NCBI GenBank assembly: GCA_003669055.1 | Contig: RAYB01000018.1 | Span: 1-64,000 of the forward strand | Direction of reading: 5' to 3' | Source of the DNA: a bacterium 1XD21-70 | GTDB taxonomy: Bacteria; Bacillota; Clostridia; Lachnospirales; Lachnospiraceae | DNA: 64,000 bases | Part shown: one piece after another, positions 59,873-64,000 of the stretch | Layout: each line of letters begins with the position of its first letter | How positions within the stretch are numbered: the stretch's first letter is position 1 | The notes under the pieces: model-generated | Seen by the model: only the letters and a program-made list of their open reading frames with translations | The model's database searches: none | What the model was told of the DNA's origin: nothing | Translations under genes and position numbers: made by a program

Positions 59873-60609
59873 AGGCGTACTCCTTTCACCAAAAGCAGCA
59901 GAAACAATTTTTCAAACAATGTGCTGACCAGGATGATCACGATTGTCCAGGCCAGCAGGTCAGCGGTGCCCAGGTAGATTTTGGCCATATACAGGTTTTC
60001 GCCGATGGTATGGGAGGGGACACCGATGACTTCGGCGGCAACCCCAGATTTCCAGCTCATGCCCAGTGCGATGCGGCAGCCGCTAATCAGATAGGGCAAA
60101 AGCGCAGGCAGGTAAATGCAGCGGAGGCGCCCTGCGGGGGAAACGGAAAAGACCCGGGCCATTTCCAGTAGTTTTTGATCCGTATTTTCCAGCCCGGCAA
60201 TCGTATTCACATAAAGGATGGGGAATACGACCAGGAAAGAGATGAAGACTGCCAGGTTCGCAGAACCGATCCAGATCAGCGCCAGGATGACAAAAGAGGC
60301 TACCGGCACAGACTTCATCAGCCGGATGATTGGTTCTAAGAATTCCCGGAGGAGGGCAAAGCGGTGTGCCAGGCTTCCTGCCGCCAGCCCACAGAAAAAG
60401 GCAGCCAGGAAGCCCAGGCTGATCTTTCCAAAGGAACTGCCCACCGACAGCCAAAAGCCGGGGGTGGGCAGCAGGTTGCGAAAGGCGCAGAGCACAGGGT
60501 ATGGCCCCACGAATACAATGGAATTGTCAATCAGCAGCGCAGCAATCTGCCACACTGCGAGCCAAAAAAGAAGAATTCCGATTTTCCGGATACGGGGGGA
60601 GGGGGACAT
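59851..60609 (-). CDS. ABC transporter permease (SsuC/TauC-like)
   Basis: 252 residues from the ATG at 60609, preceded by AAAGGAA; the longer reading has no ribosome site. About six helices. The cytoplasmic coupling loop near ARVFSVSPAGRLRCIYLPALLPYLISGCRIALGMSWKSGVAAEVIG is typical of the family. It forms the channel for the solute delivered by the lipoprotein. Confidence 0.92.
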   Translation of the reverse strand: MSPSPRIRKIGILLFWLAVWQIAALLIDNSIVFVGPYPVLCAFRNLLPTPGFWLSVGSSFGKISLGFLAAFFCGLAAGSLAHRFALLREFLEPIIRLMKSVPVASFVILALIWIGSANLAVFISFLVVFPILYVNTIAGLENTDQKLLEMARVFSVSPAGRLRCIYLPALLPYLISGCRIALGMSWKSGVAAEVIGVPSHTIGENLYMAKIYLGTADLLAWTIVIILVSTLFEKLFLLLLVKGVRLCFRFSW

Positions 60610-60640
60610 AAAGGTTCCTTTCTGTGCCGGTGTAAGTGCG

Positions 60641-61786
60641 TTACTTGTGGAAATAAAAGTCATCCCCCGGCAGTTTGCCGCCGACGGAAGCCGGATCCTG
60701 TTCATACAGAACCTGCAGATAGCCGCTTAGGGCGGCTTTCATCTCCTCGCCGTCCAGGCAGGTGATGTTGCAGTAGGGAAGAGCCTTTTTGGCGATCGGT
60801 GCCTTTTCGATAATTCCCAGGGCGGCGATCAGTTCTGCGGCGGTATCCGGGTCAGAAACAGTAAAGGCGGCGGATTGGCGATGTTCTTCCAGGAACAGGG
60901 CGACAGCATTGGGGTTTTCTTCCAGGAAGGGGCGCCGGACGATGGTGACACCGGTTACCAGGCGGCTTTTGCTGCCGCTTTGTATCTTTTCCCATTCTTC
61001 CGTCAGATCCAGCACGATCTTCAGCGATTCGTTCTGTGCGCAGGCGGCGGTCACAAATGGCTGCGGCAGCAGGCCGATGGCGTCCGGCTGCTCTTTTAAG
61101 ATCGCAGCCACCTCGGTTGGCTCTGACTTAAATTCCAGCGTCAGGTCGGCTTCGGACATACCGTTGCCGGAAAGCAGATAGCGGAAAACATATTCCGGCG
61201 TCGTGCCTTTGCCGGTCATGTAAACCGTCCGGCCTTTTAAGTCGGCAATGCTTTGGATGGAATCGTCGGCAGCGACAATGTCCAAGACACCCAAAGTGTT
61301 GATATCTACCGCGGCAATCTTGCCTTGGGTCTTATTGTACAATACACTTGCCACATTGGCGGGGATCAGGGCAATATCGAGTTCCCCGGCCGCAACCTTG
61401 GCCAACAGTTCGTCGGCAGCTGTCACCATGGTAAATTCATACTGGTTGCCGGCCTCGCCTTTTTTTGCCTGTTCCATGAGCCACACAAGCCCCATGGAGG
61501 TAGGGCCTTTCAAAGAACCGATCCGCACCGTGACATTTTCAGGTACGATAGAGGAGGTATCTGCTGCCGAGGGGTCAGGGACCGTGATGGCATCGGGAGC
61601 AGGGGCATCGGTGGAATCCTTGGCGGCCTCAGTGAAAGCGGCGACCGTGGATTCGGCAGCAGAGGATTCTGCGGCAGGCTCCGTGGAAGCACCTGCCGGA
61701 GGATTTGCGGCAGGCTGGCGTCCAAAACAGCCGGACAACACCCCGGCTATGGCCAGGGCGGTGAAAAGGTACGTTCTTTTTTTCAT
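60641..61786 (-). CDS. Substrate-binding lipoprotein of the importer (NMT1/SsuA-like)
   Basis: 381 residues. The signal peptide ends in the lipobox LSGC. An Ala/Thr/Glu linker leads to a two-lobed binding domain (VRIGSLKGPTSMGLVWLMEQA, ELDIALIPANVASVLYNKTQG, LKGRTVYMTGKGTTPEYVFRYLL). The fold is that of sulfonate, taurine, nitrate or pyrimidine-precursor binding proteins; the ligand is unknown. Confidence 0.9.
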   Translation of the reverse strand: MKKRTYLFTALAIAGVLSGCFGRQPAANPPAGASTEPAAESSAAESTVAAFTEAAKDSTDAPAPDAITVPDPSAADTSSIVPENVTVRIGSLKGPTSMGLVWLMEQAKKGEAGNQYEFTMVTAADELLAKVAAGELDIALIPANVASVLYNKTQGKIAAVDINTLGVLDIVAADDSIQSIADLKGRTVYMTGKGTTPEYVFRYLLSGNGMSEADLTLEFKSEPTEVAAILKEQPDAIGLLPQPFVTAACAQNESLKIVLDLTEEWEKIQSGSKSRLVTGVTIVRRPFLEENPNAVALFLEEHRQSAAFTVSDPDTAAELIAALGIIEKAPIAKKALPYCNITCLDGEEMKAALSGYLQVLYEQDPASVGGKLPGDDFYFHK

Positions 61787-61854
61787 AATATTTAGTCCTC
61801 TCTTTCCAATTTATGTCAGATCTTAAATGGCAGCGGCAGGAATGCCCGGATGCC

Positions 61855-62898
61855 TCATCCCAAAGAGGGAAGGGGGCTTTGCCAAAAAAGGATCTCCTCC
61901 TTGCAGGTGCGGGAAATCTCCTCCTTATCATGCAGGTATTCCAGGCAGGAAAAGGTCTTGGAGATGATCATTTTTGTCTGGATCAGATCCTTCCATCCGT
62001 ACTCATCCTCGGCGCCGTAGGCCAAAAAAGCGATCTCGCGGGTAGTCATGGGACGGCTGGCAGCGTGGACGATCTCCCGGATGGTATCCAGTTTCTTGCG
62101 GTAGGCGGACAGGATCCGGGCAGGCACCGTACCGTCGCAGCGGTAGGGGCGGTTGTGTGCCGGATGGATCATATGCCCGGCATAGCGTTTTTGGAAGCTT
62201 TCCAGGGAACGGAAATAATAATCCAGGAGATGCTCATCCGGGTAGGCCGTGGCGACGATCGGGACAATGCCGTCGATCAGCTGGTCGGCGGGGAAGACCC
62301 GTTGGTGCATTTCGTCCACCAGCCCCATCTGCCCAAATGTATGCCCTTTTAAATGGATCGCTTTCAGGCGGTAGTTTCCATAGCAGAAATCCATGCCGTC
62401 CGTGATAGGGACGTAGCGGTAGTTTTTGATCTCGTTGAACATGGAATCCTTTGTCTCCTGCTGGATCTGCCGGTTTAGTTCCATAAAACGGTTCCAGAGA
62501 ACAGGGGTACGGCTTTTGGTGACTCCGACGGTGGCCAGGACATGTACCTGCTCTTCCAAAGCCTGCGGGTTGTTATTATAATACAGGCAGTCATAGGCAT
62601 GGCGGTCTTCCTCCGGATTCATGAAAATGCGGGCTCCCCGGTTTGCATAAAAGTGGGCAAGGCCGGTGTGGTCGTGATGCTTGTGGGTCAGAAAAATATC
62701 CAGGTCCTCGTAGCGGATGCGGTGCTTCACCAGCAGTTCATCCATGATTTTTTTGTTCTCCAATGTGCGGTAACCCGTGTCAACCATCAGGCTCCGGCAG
62801 CTGTCGTTGCCGGGTATCAGAAAAATGTTGATCCGGCTGGAACGTTTGGCGTCGCTGGCCAGCTGAACCTGAAAAAATCCGGGATAGATTTCGGTCAT
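61855..62898 (-). CDS. Metallo-beta-lactamase-fold hydrolase
   Basis: 347 residues from the ATG at 62898; the frame is open further upstream, but that would cover the promoter. THKHHDHTGLAH is the HxHxDH metal site, with further His in HLKGHTFGQMG and IHPAHNRPY and Asp in FPADQLIDG. The C-terminal about 90 residues are helical (MTTREIAFLAYGAEDEYGWKDL), as in larger hydrolases of this superfamily. The substrate is unknown. It is the first gene of the importer operon and may process the imported compound. Confidence 0.85.
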   Translation of the reverse strand: MTEIYPGFFQVQLASDAKRSSRINIFLIPGNDSCRSLMVDTGYRTLENKKIMDELLVKHRIRYEDLDIFLTHKHHDHTGLAHFYANRGARIFMNPEEDRHAYDCLYYNNNPQALEEQVHVLATVGVTKSRTPVLWNRFMELNRQIQQETKDSMFNEIKNYRYVPITDGMDFCYGNYRLKAIHLKGHTFGQMGLVDEMHQRVFPADQLIDGIVPIVATAYPDEHLLDYYFRSLESFQKRYAGHMIHPAHNRPYRCDGTVPARILSAYRKKLDTIREIVHAASRPMTTREIAFLAYGAEDEYGWKDLIQTKMIISKTFSCLEYLHDKEEISRTCKEEILFWQSPLPSLG

Positions 62899-62968
62899 AG
62901 TATGTTTACCTGGCTTTCTTATAATAAAATACGAAGGGTCAATTTTGCCTGAAATTTTGCCTGGCATC

Positions 62969-62997
62969 ATTATAGCAGTTTTTCGGCGGAAAGTAAA
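62969..62997 (-). promoter_or_regulatory. Promoter of the MBL-importer operon
   Basis: Read on the minus strand: TTTACT (62997-62992) and TATAAT (62974-62969) with a 17-bp spacer. An 11-bp direct repeat, AATTTTGCCTG (62941-62951 and 62953-62963), lies immediately downstream and could be an operator. Confidence 0.7.
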
Positions 62998-63118
62998 ATC
63001 ATTTGGGAGTAAAATAATTTCATGCCCGGGGGATTCCATTCTTACCTAAAATCTTTTATAATTTATGATGCCAAAGCCAGAGAGCCTGGGCAATATACTT
63101 ACACGGACAGGAGAGACG

Positions 63119-64000
63119 ATGGGAAAAATATTTTTTCATTATTTAAAGCCGTTTTATCCGCGGATGGCAGGCGGGTTTGTGATAAAATTCACCGGTACGC
63201 TGATGGATCTGTTTTTGCCGTGGGCGCTGGCTTATATGATTGACACGGTAATCCCTGCCAATGGCAGGCGGGAGATCCTTTTGTGGGGGATCTTTATGCT
63301 GGGATGCTCGGTGCTGGCGGTGCTTTTTAATGTGCTGGCTAACCGGATGGCTTCGCGGGTGGCAGGGGATGCCGTCTATGCGATCCGGGAGGATTTGTTT
63401 GCCAAGGTGGTGCACCTGCCGGATCAGACGGCAGACAAAATGACACGGCCTTCCCTCCTCTCCCGGCTGACCACAGACACCTACAACATCCATCAGATGC
63501 TGGGGAGGATCCAGAGGCTGGGGGTGAGGGCGCCGATTCTGCTGGTGGGGGGGATCGCAATGACGCTGATGCTGGATGCTGCCCTCGCGGGGGTGCTGTT
63601 GGCTACCTTGCCGCTTCTGGCGGCGGTGGTAGTGGTGGTTTCCAAAAGGAGCATCCCTCTGTACGGGGATCTCCAAGAGAGCCTGGACGGGTTTGTCCGG
63701 CTGGTGAGGGAAAACATCGCAGGAATCCGGGTAATCAAGGCATTGTCGCGGGAAGGTTATGAGAAACGGCGTTTCGGGCAGGTCAACCGGGAGGTGGTGG
63801 AACGGGAGCAAAAGGCCGCCATGACGGCCGCCGTCACGAACCCGGCCATGAATATCCTGCTGAACCTAGGCCTGGTGGCAGTGATTTTGGTAGGGGCAAT
63901 ACGGGTGGATGCAGGGCTGTCAGAGGTAGGGAAAATCCTGGCATTTATGACGTATTTCACGATCATACTCAATGCGCTGCTTTCCATTTCGCGGATGTTT
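63119..64000 (+). CDS. ABC exporter, membrane domain (partial, runs off the window)
   Basis: The open frame begins at ATG 63119 (MGKIFFHYLKPFYPRM) behind AGGAGAG and continues without a stop to the window end, giving 294 residues. Membrane helices and the sequence IREDLFAKVVHLPDQTADKMTRPSLLSRLTTDTYNIHQMLGRI are typical of the type I ABC exporter transmembrane domain. The nucleotide-binding domain must lie beyond 64000. It could export a drug, peptide or lipid. Such genes often occur in pairs; a partner may follow. Confidence 0.88.
   Translation, partial: MGKIFFHYLKPFYPRMAGGFVIKFTGTLMDLFLPWALAYMIDTVIPANGRREILLWGIFMLGCSVLAVLFNVLANRMASRVAGDAVYAIREDLFAKVVHLPDQTADKMTRPSLLSRLTTDTYNIHQMLGRIQRLGVRAPILLVGGIAMTLMLDAALAGVLLATLPLLAAVVVVVSKRSIPLYGDLQESLDGFVRLVRENIAGIRVIKALSREGYEKRRFGQVNREVVEREQKAAMTAAVTNPAMNILLNLGLVAVILVGAIRVDAGLSEVGKILAFMTYFTIILNALLSISRMF

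Overview
The window looks like chromosome of an anaerobic Gram-positive Clostridia, most likely a Lachnospiraceae-type gut bacterium. The support is strong AGGAGG-type ribosome sites, a recA-recX-rny cluster, several secreted proteins with glucan/choline-binding-type repeats, an LPxTG-type adhesin, BlaI/BlaR1 and RsgI-like regulators, and CoA/Etf fermentation genes. Most of the window is fairly GC-rich. One inserted element (about 19.1-24.7 kb) and part of one adhesin (about 30.5-31.2 and 33.1-35.2 kb) are clearly AT-rich and look foreign. The genus cannot be fixed from sequence reading alone.

Layout. 1-15.5 kb: one long plus-strand run of 14 genes behind a consensus promoter. It encodes two PP2C phosphatases, two active Ser/Thr kinases, a pseudokinase, three FHA or FHA-like proteins, and several single-pass proteins with acidic stalks and outward-facing domains (PASTA, YARHG, beta-propeller-like, discoidin-like), ending in a D,D-carboxypeptidase-like M15 protein. 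Ten of the 14 proteins carry a four-cysteine zinc ribbon. One kinase has a solute-binding-protein-like sensor outside the cell, and one protein carries eight near-identical acidic DDxT motifs suited to phospho-threonine/FHA docking. Together they look like an envelope-sensing phospho-signalling module. 15.6-19 kb: a CDF metal exporter, then an ECF sigma factor with an RsgI-like membrane anti-sigma protein.

19.07-24.71 kb: a 5.5-kb integrative mobilizable element inserted in the 3' end of tRNA-Gln(CTG), bounded by 48-bp direct repeats. It encodes a tyrosine integrase, a MobV-type relaxase, an XRE repressor with paired operators, a ribbon-helix-helix protein, and a Rep with HUH endonuclease plus SF3 helicase motifs like those of eukaryotic CRESS-DNA viruses. 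Its intergenic region holds an 18-bp perfect stem-loop presenting TAGTATTAC, the circovirus/geminivirus-type nonanucleotide, next to tandem TGTATC hexamers. This is the most striking signal in the window.

25-37 kb: murA; a secreted cell-wall-binding protein; a BlaI/BlaR1 pair; a subtilase; and a 1,876-residue LPRTG surface protein with a thioester domain and Cna-B-like repeats. 37-50.6 kb: an organic-acid CoA operon (two acyl-CoA dehydrogenases, a family III CoA-transferase, EtfBA, an acyl-CoA ligase, a desulfoferrodoxin-like protein, two transporters, a LysR regulator and a shikimate-dehydrogenase-like enzyme). It probably reduces an alpha,beta-unsaturated carboxylate through its CoA thioester; shikimate itself is one candidate.

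50.7-64 kb: a secreted CAP-domain protein, a Phd/RelE-type toxin-antitoxin pair, recA (with a LexA-type box), recX, rny, a second secreted wall-binding protein, an M23 peptidase, four tRNAs (Arg, His, Leu, Gln), a minus-strand operon (MBL hydrolase plus an SsuABC-like importer), and the start of an ABC exporter cut by the window end.
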